Source: Gemella sp. GL1
Lineage (GTDB): Bacteria > Bacillota > Bacilli > Staphylococcales > Gemellaceae
DNA: 64,000 nucleotides
Assembly: GCF_013415365.1 (NCBI RefSeq)
Contig: NZ_JACBYB010000013.1
Coordinates: forward strand, 1 to 64,000
Direction of reading: 5' to 3'
Below are positions 17,354-26,513 of this stretch, piece by piece (the first letter of the stretch is position 1; every line of letters starts with the position of its first letter). A program made the translations under genes and the position numbers. Under the pieces are notes generated by a model that worked only from the letters and a program-made list of their open reading frames with translations, ran no database searches and had not been told where the DNA came from.

Positions 17354-18628
17354 TTATTTATTGCTTTCTTTTAAGAAATCAACAGTTTTCTTAATTACTA
17401 ATTCAGCTTTAAGATCCGCATTAGCCCCTAGATTCCTCTTAACATCTTCTTCCGTCATAGAGTAATTCTCTGCTAATTGTTTGATTTCTGCCTCAACATC
17501 CGCATCAGTAACTTCAATTTTTTCTTCTGTTGCTACTTGATCTAATACGAATGATGTTTTAATTTTATTTTCAGCTTCTTGTCTCATCTCAGCCTTAATA
17601 TCCGCTGAAGTTTTACCTGTAAATTGCTCGTATAGGTCCACTGATAAACCTTGACGTTCTAAATTAGCTTTGAAGTTAGAATACATTCCTTCTACTTCTT
17701 GATCTACTAATTTAGTAGGAACATTAATACTTGCATTTTCTACAATTTTAGCTAAGACAGCATCCATGTGTGTTCTTTCTGCTAGATCTCTTTTTTCTCT
17801 AGTTAAGTCTTCCTTAACCTTAGCCTTGTAATCTGCTACATTAGTAACTTCTTCTTTAGTAAAGTCTTTTACGAATTCATCAGTTAATTCTGGTAGTTGT
17901 TTTTCTTTAACATCATGAACTGTTACTTCAAATTTAGCGTCTTTTCCAGCTAAATCTACAACTTGATAGTTTTCTGGGAATTGAACCTCAACTTCTGTTT
18001 TACTTCCAGCAGTTTTCCCTACTAATTGGTCCTCAAAACCAGGAATGAATGAGTTAGATCCTAACTCTAATTCATATCCATTAGCTTCTCCACCATCAAA
18101 GGCTACACCATCAACAAATCCTTTAAAGTCGATTACTACTATATCTCCTTTAGCTGAAGCACCCTCTTTAATAGCCCACTCTGCTTGTCTAGATAAAACT
18201 TGATCAATTCTAGCATCTACATCAGCATCTGTTACAAGCACTTCTTCTTTAGCAAGACCTAGATTTTTATATTCTCCAAGTTTAACATCTGGACGAACTG
18301 GTACACTTGCTTCAAATACAACACCATTTTCTTTGCTTAAATCTTTTACATCGATATCAGGCATTGCTAATGGATCGATTTCTAATGCATCAATAGCTGT
18401 ACGATATGCAGCTGGTAAAATGTGATCTATTGCATCTTGGTATAAAGATTCTTCACCATACATTTTGTTAAATACGTTTCTTGGTAATTTCCCACGTCTG
18501 AAACCTGGTGCATTAACTTTTTTTACAACTTTTTTGAAAGCTACATCTAAAGCTTTTACAAATTCTTCACCTGAAGCTGAAAAACTAATTACAACTAGTC
18601 CATCTTCTTTTTTTAAGATTTCTGCCAT
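17354..18628 (-). CDS. tig: trigger factor, ribosome-associated chaperone and prolyl isomerase
   Basis: Trigger factor binds nascent chains at the ribosome exit through L23. The ribosome-binding signature GFRRGKLPRN is at about residues 42-51. The FKBP-type PPIase domain (about 150-245) has GDIVVIDFKGFVDG and the GFEDQLVG motif; the rest forms the helical substrate-binding arms. 424 residues is typical. RBS CGGAGGACC precedes the ATG. It is a single-gene unit with its own promoter and terminator. Confidence 0.96.
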   Translation of the reverse strand: MAEILKKEDGLVVISFSASGEEFVKALDVAFKKVVKKVNAPGFRRGKLPRNVFNKMYGEESLYQDAIDHILPAAYRTAIDALEIDPLAMPDIDVKDLSKENGVVFEASVPVRPDVKLGEYKNLGLAKEEVLVTDADVDARIDQVLSRQAEWAIKEGASAKGDIVVIDFKGFVDGVAFDGGEANGYELELGSNSFIPGFEDQLVGKTAGSKTEVEVQFPENYQVVDLAGKDAKFEVTVHDVKEKQLPELTDEFVKDFTKEEVTNVADYKAKVKEDLTREKRDLAERTHMDAVLAKIVENASINVPTKLVDQEVEGMYSNFKANLERQGLSVDLYEQFTGKTSADIKAEMRQEAENKIKTSFVLDQVATEEKIEVTDADVEAEIKQLAENYSMTEEDVKRNLGANADLKAELVIKKTVDFLKESNK

Positions 18629-18690
18629 TTTACTGGTCCTCCGAATATATCATTATTTTTAGGCTAAAAAACAGCCAAAATTCTTGTTTC

Positions 18691-18719
18691 ATTATATAGT
18701 AAATACTTTGAAAAGTCAA
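18691..18719 (-). promoter_or_regulatory. tig: tig promoter
   Basis: Minus-strand TTGACT (18719-18714), 17-bp spacer and TATAAT (18696-18691). Confidence 0.75.
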
Positions 18720-18752
18720 TTGTTAAAGCATTTACTAACTATTTCATCATAA

Positions 18753-19934
18753 TTATTTTAATAATTGTTTGAATACTTCTACCTTATCAAGTCTTTCCCA
18801 TGTAAAATCAACATCATCACGTCCAAAATGTCCATAGGCTGCTGTTTTTGAAAAAACTGGCTTTCTTAAATCTAAGGTTTCAATAATTCCATTTGGTGTT
18901 AAAGTGAAATTTTCTTTAATAACTTTGACTATATCTCCTTCATCAACTTTAGCTGTTCCAAAAGCATCAATAAAAATAGAAACCGGGTTAGCAACACCAA
19001 TAGCGTATGCCAATTGAACCTCTACCTTATCACATAAACCTGCTGCAACAATATTTTTAGCTATATATCTTGCCATATAGGCTGCCGAACGGTCAACTTT
19101 TGTCGCATCTTTACCAGAAAAAGCTCCTCCTCCATGACGAGCATAACCACCGTAAGTATCAACAATAATTTTACGTCCTGTAAGTCCAGCATCCCCAACC
19201 GGTCCACCAATTACAAAACGTCCTGTCGGATTAATAAAGTACTTAGTATTTTCATCAAGTAATTTTTCATCAAGACATGGTTTAATAACATGCTCTTTAA
19301 TATCAACATGGATTTGTTCCTGGCTTATTTCTTCTGCATGCTGAGTTGATACAACCACTGTATCAATTCTTTGAGCAAGGTTGTTTAGATCATATTCAAC
19401 TGTAACTTGCACCTTTCCATCTGGTCCTAAATAATCTAAAGTTCCATCTTTTCTAACTGTAGCTAATCTTTTTGATAATTTGTGACTTAGATAAATCGGC
19501 AGGGGCATATATGTTTCTGTTTCATTAGTCGCAAAACCAAACATTAAACCTTGATCTCCTGCCCCCACTTCATTATCAAAAGATCTAGTACGACTTTCTA
19601 TTGCTTTATCAACCCCTTGAGCAATATCTGGTGATTGTTTATCTAAAGCTACCAATACTGAAATAGCGTCACCCGAATATCCTAGAGCTGCATCATTGTA
19701 TCCAATTTTATTAATTGTATCCCTAACAATTTTTTGGAAATCCACATTTGCACTTGTAGTAACCTCTCCAATTAATACTGCAATACCTGTATTAACTGCT
19801 GTCTCACATGCAACTCGACCATATGGATCTTGCTTTAAAATTTCATCTAAAATTGCATCCGAAATTTGGTCTGCTATCTTATCTGGGTGTCCTTCTGTTA
19901 CTGATTCCGATGTAAATAAATATGTTTTTGCCAT
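18753..19934 (-). CDS. metK: S-adenosylmethionine synthetase
   Basis: MetK makes S-adenosylmethionine from methionine and ATP. The 393-residue protein is of standard length. The methionine/ATP-binding [19 protein letters not shown], the GAGDQG motif (about residues 121-126) and the phosphate loop GGGAFSGKD are intact. RBS AGGGAGATATA precedes the ATG. The gene is controlled by a SAM-I riboswitch, so its product represses its own synthesis. Confidence 0.97.
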   Translation of the reverse strand: MAKTYLFTSESVTEGHPDKIADQISDAILDEILKQDPYGRVACETAVNTGIAVLIGEVTTSANVDFQKIVRDTINKIGYNDAALGYSGDAISVLVALDKQSPDIAQGVDKAIESRTRSFDNEVGAGDQGLMFGFATNETETYMPLPIYLSHKLSKRLATVRKDGTLDYLGPDGKVQVTVEYDLNNLAQRIDTVVVSTQHAEEISQEQIHVDIKEHVIKPCLDEKLLDENTKYFINPTGRFVIGGPVGDAGLTGRKIIVDTYGGYARHGGGAFSGKDATKVDRSAAYMARYIAKNIVAAGLCDKVEVQLAYAIGVANPVSIFIDAFGTAKVDEGDIVKVIKENFTLTPNGIIETLDLRKPVFSKTAAYGHFGRDDVDFTWERLDKVEVFKQLLK

Positions 19935-19963
19935 TATATCTCCCTAATTTTATACCAATCAAA

Positions 19964-20108
19964 AGAAAACTCTCACGCATAGCGAGAGAGTTTTTTATAT
20001 TTCTCATCGCTCAAAGTAATCTTACTCTGCTTAGGAAAGCACCTTAAAGCTATGCTTTAGGTTGCTGGAGTTCACTGGGCCTTATCCCTCACTCACTCTT
20101 GATAAGTA
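19964..20108 (-). promoter_or_regulatory. SAM-I (S-box) riboswitch with terminator
   Basis: Minus-strand leader of metK. The P1 strands CTTATC (20106-20101) and GATGAG (20008-20003) enclose the S-box conserved parts AAGAGTG, AGGGA, GGCCC and GCAACC. An intrinsic terminator stem CTCTCtCGC/GCGTGAGAG with a TTTTC tail (about 19964-19996) follows. In this class SAM binding favours termination. Confidence 0.93.
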
Positions 20109-20135
20109 TCTTATTTCTTTTTTGTATATTGTCTA

Positions 20136-20165
20136 ATTATATAATAATTTTTCTATATTTGTCAA
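20136..20165 (-). promoter_or_regulatory. metK: metK promoter
   Basis: Minus-strand TTGACA (20165-20160), 18-bp spacer and TATAAT (20141-20136). The -35 box lies 2 bp from the pta stop codon, so metK starts its own transcript at the end of pta. Confidence 0.75.
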
Positions 20166-20167
20166 AG

Positions 20168-21154
20168 TTATTTTTCAAGTGATTGAACAGCTGTAATTAA
20201 AGCTAATTTAAGTACATCAAGTTCATTACATCCACGTGATAAATCATTAACAGGTGCGTTTAAACCTTGTAAAATTGGTCCTATAGCATCGAATCCACCT
20301 AAACGTTCAGCAATTTTATATCCAATGTTACCTGCTTCTAGTGACGGGAATACAAACACATTAGAGTCACCTTGTATTTCTGAATCTGGACATTTTAATT
20401 TAGCTACCGCTGGTACTATTGCTGCATCAAACTGAATTTCTCCAGTAACAGATAACTCAGGAGCCTTTTCTTTTACAAGTTTTGTAGCTTCTGCTACTTT
20501 TTCTGTGTCCGGAGTCTTAGCCGATCCATATGTTGAGAATGATAACATAGCTACTTTAGGATCTATATTAAAACTTTTAGCAGTTTCAGCACTTGTGATT
20601 GCCACTTCTGATAATCCTTCCGCATCTAAAGTTGGATTGATTGCACAATCAGCAAAGACATAACGCTCTTCCCCACGACTCATGATGAAAGCACCACTTG
20701 TACGCTTAACATCTGCTTTTGTTTTAATAATTTGTAATGCTGGTCTTACCGTATCCCCAGTTGAATGCATTGCACCTGATACTAAACCGGCAACTTTATT
20801 CATGTAGACAAGCATTGTTCCAAAATAGTTAACATCTTTTAATAATTCACGAGCTTGCTCCTCAGTTACTTTTCCAGCACGACGCTCAACTAAAGTAGCA
20901 ACCATTTCTTCAATTCCATCATAACTTAAATGATCAACAATTTCCAATCCACCTATTTGTAAAAACTCTTCATTAGCTAAAGCTTCTAACTCTTCTCTTT
21001 TTCCGATAACTACTGGTTTCACTGCTGATGTAGCACTCAATCTTACTGCAGCATGTAAAATTCTCTTATCTTTCCCTTCTGGAAATACAATAGGTATATT
21101 TTTCCCTTCTACTTTTCCTAATAACTCTTTAAATAATCCTGTATTTAACGCCAT
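20168..21154 (-). CDS. pta: phosphate acetyltransferase
   Basis: Pta interconverts acetyl-CoA and acetyl phosphate, the step before acetate kinase in overflow metabolism; acetyl-CoA would come from the PDH encoded upstream. The 328-residue protein is the short Pta form without the N-terminal regulatory domain. IVFPEGKDKRILHA, MLVYMNKVAGLVSGAMHSTG and the C-terminal PVNDLSRGC are typical. I chose the ATG at 21154, 8 bp after AGGAG; a GTG at 21163 would overlap that site. The gene follows the small epuA-like gene. No acetate kinase is in the window. Confidence 0.95.
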   Translation of the reverse strand: MALNTGLFKELLGKVEGKNIPIVFPEGKDKRILHAAVRLSATSAVKPVVIGKREELEALANEEFLQIGGLEIVDHLSYDGIEEMVATLVERRAGKVTEEQARELLKDVNYFGTMLVYMNKVAGLVSGAMHSTGDTVRPALQIIKTKADVKRTSGAFIMSRGEERYVFADCAINPTLDAEGLSEVAITSAETAKSFNIDPKVAMLSFSTYGSAKTPDTEKVAEATKLVKEKAPELSVTGEIQFDAAIVPAVAKLKCPDSEIQGDSNVFVFPSLEAGNIGYKIAERLGGFDAIGPILQGLNAPVNDLSRGCNELDVLKLALITAVQSLEK

Positions 21155-21181
21155 TTTGATCACTCCTAAATTTTTTAATAA

Positions 21182-21340
21182 CTACATTCTCAATAAATTA
21201 ACCATGTGCTTAACCGCTGATAAACTAACAGCGTCTATAAGATCTCCATCACCTATTACACTATATCCTATTATTAGGCCAACGTATAATAGCAAAAAGA
21301 AGATAATATAAAATTTTAAAAGTTTCCATAAGAATTTCAT
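21182..21340 (-). CDS. EpuA-like small membrane protein (52 aa)
   Basis: A 52-residue reading frame between murA and pta, preceded by AGGAG 11 bp before its ATG. It begins MKFLWKLLKFYIIFF, has one long membrane segment (about residues 8-26) ending in the motif IGYSVIGDG, then a short amphipathic tail. A small protein of this design, EpuA (annotated in databases as an RNA polymerase beta-subunit-like family), follows murA in many streptococci and relatives. Position, length and the GYxVIG motif fit; the function is unknown. It lies 26 bp after murA, so it should be cotranscribed. Confidence 0.8.
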   Translation of the reverse strand: MKFLWKLLKFYIIFFLLLYVGLIIGYSVIGDGDLIDAVSLSAVKHMVNLLRM

Positions 21341-21366
21341 AACTTTTAATCTCCTACAGATTTTTA

Positions 21367-22638
21367 TTACTCAACTATACGAACAATATCTGCACCTAAT
21401 TTTCTAAACTTACTTTCAACATCTACATAACCACGATCGATATGCTCAATATGACGAATAATTGTCTCTCCATGAGCAATAAGTCCAGATATGATTAGAG
21501 AAGCACCCGCACGTAAGTCAGTTGCCTTAACATTTGCCCCCTCTAACTGAACTCCACCTTCGATTAAAGCTGTACGCCCTTCAATTCTAATCTTAGCATT
21601 CATACGACGAAGTTCCTCAACATTCATAAACCTATTTTCAAATACAGTCTCAGTTATTGTTGAAGTTCCCTTAGCAAGTAACATTAATACCATCATTTGT
21701 GATTGCATATCAGTTAAAAATCCTGGATGTGGTAAGGTTTTAACATCTGTTGGATTCAAAAATTCTCTTGTATTTGTAACACGCATAGAATTCTCATCTA
21801 AAACTTCAATAGTAACTCCCATTTCACGCATCTTAGCAACTAAGGCTACATTATCACGATATCTAGCACCTTTTACTAAAACATCTCCCTTAGTAGCTGC
21901 CGCTGCTATCATATAAGTAGCTGCTTCTACACGATCAGGCATGATTGCATACTCTGCTCCAGTAAGTTTCTCTACCCCTTCAATCACCAAAGTAGCTGTG
22001 TTTTTACCAGAAATTTTAGCACCCATCTTAGTTAAGAAATCTATCATATCTCCGATCTCTGGTTCCTGTGCAGCATTTTCTAAAATAGTTGTTCCTTCTG
22101 CTAAGCAAGCAGCCATTACTACATTTTGCGTTGCCCCCACTGATGGAAAGTCAAAAAAGATAGTTGTTCCTTTAAGACCCTCCTCTGCTTTAAGTTCCAC
22201 ATATCCAGCATCTTGAACAACTTTTGCTCCTAGGTGTTCAAATCCTTTCAAGTGTAATCCAATTGGACGTCCACCGATTGCACATCCTCCTGGCATAGCT
22301 ACATGGGCATATCCTTCTCTTGCTAAAATTGGTGCTGCTACTAAAAATGAAGCCCTCATTTTAGAGACAAATTCAAATTCAGCTTCTGTTTTTAATTTTT
22401 CTCTTGCATCAATTTCCAAAGTTTTTTCTTGTTGATTATAATCTACTTTAACCCCTAATGATGTAAGTAAATTACTTATAATCTTAACATCTGATAAATT
22501 AGGTACATTGGTTAGCTTACTAACTCCTTCCGTGGCTAGAGCTGCAGCTGTTACTATGGGTAATACAGCATTCTTTGCTCCATCTATCTGTACCTCTCCT
22601 TTTAAGGCTGTTCCACCCTTAACTAATATTTTACTCAA
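21367..22638 (-). CDS. murA: UDP-N-acetylglucosamine 1-carboxyvinyltransferase
   Basis: MurA catalyses the first committed step of peptidoglycan synthesis, adding enolpyruvate to UDP-GlcNAc. The 423-residue protein shows DGAKNAVLPI (residues 19-28) and the loop PGGCAIGGRPIGLHLKG (about 115-131) with the PEP/fosfomycin-binding Cys and Arg. PHPGFLTDMQSQM (about 303-315) is also intact. The start codon is TTG, strongly supported by GGAGG seven bases upstream. Firmicutes often have two MurA paralogues; the EpuA-like gene downstream is the usual neighbour of one of them. Confidence 0.95.
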   Translation of the reverse strand: MSKILVKGGTALKGEVQIDGAKNAVLPIVTAAALATEGVSKLTNVPNLSDVKIISNLLTSLGVKVDYNQQEKTLEIDAREKLKTEAEFEFVSKMRASFLVAAPILAREGYAHVAMPGGCAIGGRPIGLHLKGFEHLGAKVVQDAGYVELKAEEGLKGTTIFFDFPSVGATQNVVMAACLAEGTTILENAAQEPEIGDMIDFLTKMGAKISGKNTATLVIEGVEKLTGAEYAIMPDRVEAATYMIAAAATKGDVLVKGARYRDNVALVAKMREMGVTIEVLDENSMRVTNTREFLNPTDVKTLPHPGFLTDMQSQMMVLMLLAKGTSTITETVFENRFMNVEELRRMNAKIRIEGRTALIEGGVQLEGANVKATDLRAGASLIISGLIAHGETIIRHIEHIDRGYVDVESKFRKLGADIVRIVE

Positions 22639-22825
22639 AATAATTCCTCCAATATTTTACACATCAACTTATGTATATATTCTACTAAATAATACCACAT
22701 ATAAGACTATTTTACAAAGTTTTTTACCCGAGATTTTTATAAGCCGATTTAATTACAAATCCCTTGTCTTATGATAAAATTAAAGCATATATTATACAAA
22801 TTTATATCAAAGAAAGATTTTAATT

Positions 22826-25087
22826 ATGAATTTCAGAAAAATAATAATAAAGAAAAATTTATTTTCTCTATATAATGAAGCAACTATAGGAATAGAAAAA
22901 GAAGGACATAGAGTGCTAGCTGATGGACAGATCTCTAAAAGCGATCATCCTAGGAATATAGGAAATAGACTCGGCCATCCCTATATTCAAACTGATTTTG
23001 CAGAATCACAATTGGAATTAATTACATCAGCAGAAAAAAGTGAAAGACAAGTATATAGATACCTGTCCGCTATACATGAAGTAGTTCTTAGAAAAATTCC
23101 TAGAGATGAATATATTTGGCCAATGTCCGTTCCAGGAATAATGCCAAAACTAGAAGATATTAGAGTAGCCCAATTCGATAACCCTAAAGATGTCGAGTAT
23201 AGAAACTATCTAGTCAAAACTTATGGTAAATGTAAACAAATCCTATCAGGAATCCATTACAACTTTGGCTTTAGTCAAGACTTTATCAATTCATTATTAG
23301 AAGAAAGTAAGCTAAAAGAAAATGAAGTAAGGAATCAACTTTATATAAAATTAGCAAGGCAATTCATTAGGTATCAGTGGCTATTAATTTACTTATATGG
23401 AGCCTCTCCTATAGCTCCAGATGAATTTTTTGAGAAACTTGCTAAAACAGAAAATGAAGTGCGATGTTTAAGATATTCCAAATATGGCTATGTAAATGAT
23501 AATAGTATCAAAGTATCATTCAATTCAATAGAAGAATATGCTAAAGATATTAGATCTTGTGTAGATTCAAAGCAGTTGATTGCCGAAAAAGAATTCTACT
23601 CAAGCGTTAGATTTAGAGGTTCAGAATCTGTCTCAGAACTTGTCGACGAGGGAGTCCAATATCTCGAATTTAGATTATTTGACCTCAACCCTTACGCTAA
23701 ATACGGAATAGAAGAAAAAGATATTCGTTTCATTCACTTATTCATCCTACTTATGCTGTGGTTAGATGAAGAAAATCCAAGTAAATCAGTGGAAATAGGA
23801 AAAGACTATAGCCAGCTCACTTCCTTAGACGGCCCACTTTCAGCCATCAGATACAAAGAAGAAGCAAACTTCTTATTCCAAGAATTACTTAACTTCCTAG
23901 ACTTATCTGGCTATCCTACAAGCGACATAGAACTTGTAAAAGAAAAAATGCAAGCTATTGACAATGTAGAAAAAACACTAGCTGCTAGGCTATGGAATGA
24001 CTATAAAGAAAAAGGATCTATGGCAAAATTAGGGATGGAGCTGGCAATTAAATACAAAAAAGATGCATTGGATAAGTACTACTCACTTACAGAATTTTCG
24101 TCTATGGAACTATCTACCCAAGCCCTAATGGCAGATGCTATCTCACAAGGTATTAAAATAGAAATCTTAGATGAACACGACCAATTTCTAAAACTTTCTT
24201 ATAAAGATCATATCGAATATGTAAAAAACGGAAACATGACTAAACATGATTCTTATATTTCACCATTAATAATGGAAAACAAACTTGTAACTAAAAAAGT
24301 ATTAGAAGATGCTAAACTTAGAGTTCCTAAGTCATATCAATACACTAACATAGAAGATGCATTAAGAGATTTTTCAAAAATTCAGAATAAAGCAATAGTA
24401 GTGAAGCCTAAATCCACAAACTATGGACTAGGAATTTCTATTTTCTCACAAGGTATTAAGGACATTAAAGACTATGAAAAAGCAGTATCAATCGCCTTAG
24501 CAGAAGATAGAGAGATTATGATAGAAGAGTATATAACTGGAACAGAATACCGATTCTTCGTCTTAAAAGATAAGACACTGGCTGTTTTAGAAAGAGTCCC
24601 TGCCAATGTGATGGGAGATGGAAAATCAACTATTAAGGAACTAGTTAAAAATAAAAATAAATCTCCTCTACGTGGTGACGGCCTATCCTCTCCCTTAAAA
24701 AAAATCAAACTTGGAGATATAGAAGAACTACAACTAAAAGAACAAGGCTTTAACTTTAATAGTATCTTAGAAGAGGGACAAATCGCCTACCTAAGAGCAA
24801 ATTCAAATATCTCAACAGGTGGAGATTCAATAGATAGAACTGACGAGGTCCATCCATCATATAAAGACCTAGCAGTCAAGATTACTCAAGCTATGGGGGC
24901 TAAAGTCTGTGGAGTCGACCTTATGATAGAAGACTTGACTCAGGCGGCAGATAAGTCTAACTACGGAGTCATAGAAGCAAACTTCAACCCAATGATGATG
25001 ATGCATATCTTTCCAGCACAAGGTAAGAGTCGCAGACTTACAGAAAATGTACTAGAAATGTTATTTCCTGAGAAATACAATAAATAA
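22826..25087 (+). CDS. gshAB: bifunctional glutamate-cysteine ligase / glutathione synthetase
   Basis: This fusion makes glutathione from glutamate, cysteine and glycine in the cytosol. The 753-residue length is typical for GshAB (GshF). The N-terminal part (about residues 1-450) is the glutamate-cysteine ligase, with GIEKEGHRVLADGQISKSDH near the start. The C-terminal ATP-grasp domain (about 490-750) contains VVKPKSTNYGLGISIF and, near the end, EANFNPMMMMHIFPAQG with metal-binding Glu and Asn. Fused GshAB occurs mainly in streptococci, listeriae and related Firmicutes. It is monocistronic with its own terminator. Confidence 0.95.
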   Translation: MNFRKIIIKKNLFSLYNEATIGIEKEGHRVLADGQISKSDHPRNIGNRLGHPYIQTDFAESQLELITSAEKSERQVYRYLSAIHEVVLRKIPRDEYIWPMSVPGIMPKLEDIRVAQFDNPKDVEYRNYLVKTYGKCKQILSGIHYNFGFSQDFINSLLEESKLKENEVRNQLYIKLARQFIRYQWLLIYLYGASPIAPDEFFEKLAKTENEVRCLRYSKYGYVNDNSIKVSFNSIEEYAKDIRSCVDSKQLIAEKEFYSSVRFRGSESVSELVDEGVQYLEFRLFDLNPYAKYGIEEKDIRFIHLFILLMLWLDEENPSKSVEIGKDYSQLTSLDGPLSAIRYKEEANFLFQELLNFLDLSGYPTSDIELVKEKMQAIDNVEKTLAARLWNDYKEKGSMAKLGMELAIKYKKDALDKYYSLTEFSSMELSTQALMADAISQGIKIEILDEHDQFLKLSYKDHIEYVKNGNMTKHDSYISPLIMENKLVTKKVLEDAKLRVPKSYQYTNIEDALRDFSKIQNKAIVVKPKSTNYGLGISIFSQGIKDIKDYEKAVSIALAEDREIMIEEYITGTEYRFFVLKDKTLAVLERVPANVMGDGKSTIKELVKNKNKSPLRGDGLSSPLKKIKLGDIEELQLKEQGFNFNSILEEGQIAYLRANSNISTGGDSIDRTDEVHPSYKDLAVKITQAMGAKVCGVDLMIEDLTQAADKSNYGVIEANFNPMMMMHIFPAQGKSRRLTENVLEMLFPEKYNK

Positions 25088-25119
25088 AAAAGACAGGACT
25101 TTGGTCCTGTCTTTTTTTC
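25086..25119 (+). terminator. gshAB terminator
   Basis: Stem AGACAGGAC/GTCCTGTCT with a TTTG loop and a T7 tail directly after the stop codon. Confidence 0.92.
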
Positions 25120-25199
25120 TGACCGATAAAATCTTCCACTATAAAATAAGGTAGATAATCTAAATAACAAAACTTAGAAAAACATGGTATTATTCCAAA

Positions 25200-25940
25200 T
25201 TATCTGATTTTCAAATAGGCACCATAATAATCACAAAATTCTTCTCCGTCATTAGCCGATATAAGATACTTACCTACTATATAATCTATCTCACATCCCT
25301 CTAATTGGGCCAAGTTAAGTAACTCATTAAGATTAGATAAAGTACCATCCCTCCCCACTTTCAGTATTCCAAACAAAAATCCTTCTGCCTTTTTATTCTG
25401 CCAAATAAACTTTTCCTCAGAAGAATTTGAAAATATCCCATAGGACATTTTAGAAGTATCCAAAGATATAAATATTCCATGTACTTCTGGATTTTCCCTA
25501 TAAGCTATTATAATTGTCTTATCAAAAATAGAATCATCTTCTAATAAAAATTTATAGGCTATATCTAATGCTTCTACATAGATTAAAGAATCTTTATTCC
25601 TTTCAATTTCCTCAATTAAAAACTTTTTTCGCAATATTTTATTTTTTAAAATTCTATATTTTTTTATCTTTTCTTCTACATACTTTAATTGTGTATCACT
25701 TACTTCCTCCCACTTCTCTAGATTCCATTGTTTTCTTCCCTTTAACTCCTTTAGAGGGATTTCCAAATCTCTACATAATTGTAAATCCAGTAGTTCCAAC
25801 AAATCATTAGAAGAAAATTCCCTATAATTATTACTTTCCCCTCTAGAAAAATTAATCAATCCTTCTTTCTCCCAATATCTTAAAGTAGAGCTATTTAAGT
25901 TTAAAATATCAGCTGCATATTTAATATTTATCTTTTTCAT
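25200..25940 (-). CDS. MerR-family transcriptional regulator
   Basis: The N-terminal winged helix (about residues 1-70) has the MerR pattern YAADILNLNSSTLRYWEKEG, followed by a coiled-coil region (about 75-115). The C-terminal part (about 130-246) looks like an effector-binding domain but I do not recognise the ligand. The ATG at 25940 follows AAGGTGGGA and gives the standard MerR N-terminus; a GTG at 25955 is upstream. It is divergent from the SMR gene, whose promoter has a MerR-type dyad, so activation of that pump by a bound drug is likely by analogy with BmrR. Confidence 0.85.
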   Translation of the reverse strand: MKKINIKYAADILNLNSSTLRYWEKEGLINFSRGESNNYREFSSNDLLELLDLQLCRDLEIPLKELKGRKQWNLEKWEEVSDTQLKYVEEKIKKYRILKNKILRKKFLIEEIERNKDSLIYVEALDIAYKFLLEDDSIFDKTIIIAYRENPEVHGIFISLDTSKMSYGIFSNSSEEKFIWQNKKAEGFLFGILKVGRDGTLSNLNELLNLAQLEGCEIDYIVGKYLISANDGEEFCDYYGAYLKIR

Positions 25941-25975
25941 TTCTATAAATCCCACCTTAAAAATTCTATACCCTA

Positions 25976-26005
25976 TTGACCCTGAAGTTACTTGAAGGTT
26001 ATAAT
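25976..26005 (+). promoter_or_regulatory. MerR-type promoter/operator of the SMR gene
   Basis: TTGACC (25976-25981) and TATAAT (26000-26005) are separated by 18 bp filled by an imperfect dyad CCTGAAGT-T-ACTTGAAGG. A dyad lying between -35 and -10 is the hallmark of MerR-activated promoters. Confidence 0.7.
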
Positions 26006-26068
26006 AACATATTGTAGACTAAACAAGGCTATTTCTCAATAATAACTTTAATTAAAGGAGATTTTTTT

Positions 26069-26395
26069 ATGTATTACTTATTTTTATTTTTAGCTATAGT
26101 TACAGAAGTATTAGGTTCTTCACTACTTAAACTATCGGAAGGATTCACAAAAATAGTACCTACCAGTGCCTCTTTGATAAGTTTTGGATTTTCATTCTAT
26201 TTCTTATCTCTAGCCCTAGCCCGACTACCACTTGGTATTGCCTATGCAACTTGGACAGGACTAGGACTTATTTTAACAAATATTATAGCCATACTTATTT
26301 ATAAAGAAAATATCAATCTCTATACTATACTAGGTCTAATCCTAATTATAGCAGGTGTCTTAATAATAAACATATTAGGAAATGCAAGTCATTAA
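26069..26395 (+). CDS. small multidrug resistance (SMR) efflux protein
   Basis: The 108-residue protein has four membrane segments and works as a proton-driven dimer that exports quaternary cations. The essential Glu13 sits in AIVTEVLGSS, as in EmrE Glu14, and LPLGIAYATWTGLG (about 54-67) is the SMR signature of helix 3. RBS AAAGGAG precedes the ATG. The divergent MerR gene and its operator suggest drug-inducible expression. Guanidinium-exporting SMR subtypes cannot be ruled out from sequence alone. Confidence 0.92.
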   Translation: MYYLFLFLAIVTEVLGSSLLKLSEGFTKIVPTSASLISFGFSFYFLSLALARLPLGIAYATWTGLGLILTNIIAILIYKENINLYTILGLILIIAGVLIINILGNASH

Positions 26396-26513
26396 TTTTA
26401 CATTACAATAACTTACTAGTGTAAATTTAATCATGAAATCATAATATTATTCAGAGATTTTCAAGATTTTTTGTGTTATAATGATATTCCAAAAGAAATA
26501 TAGAGGTGATATT

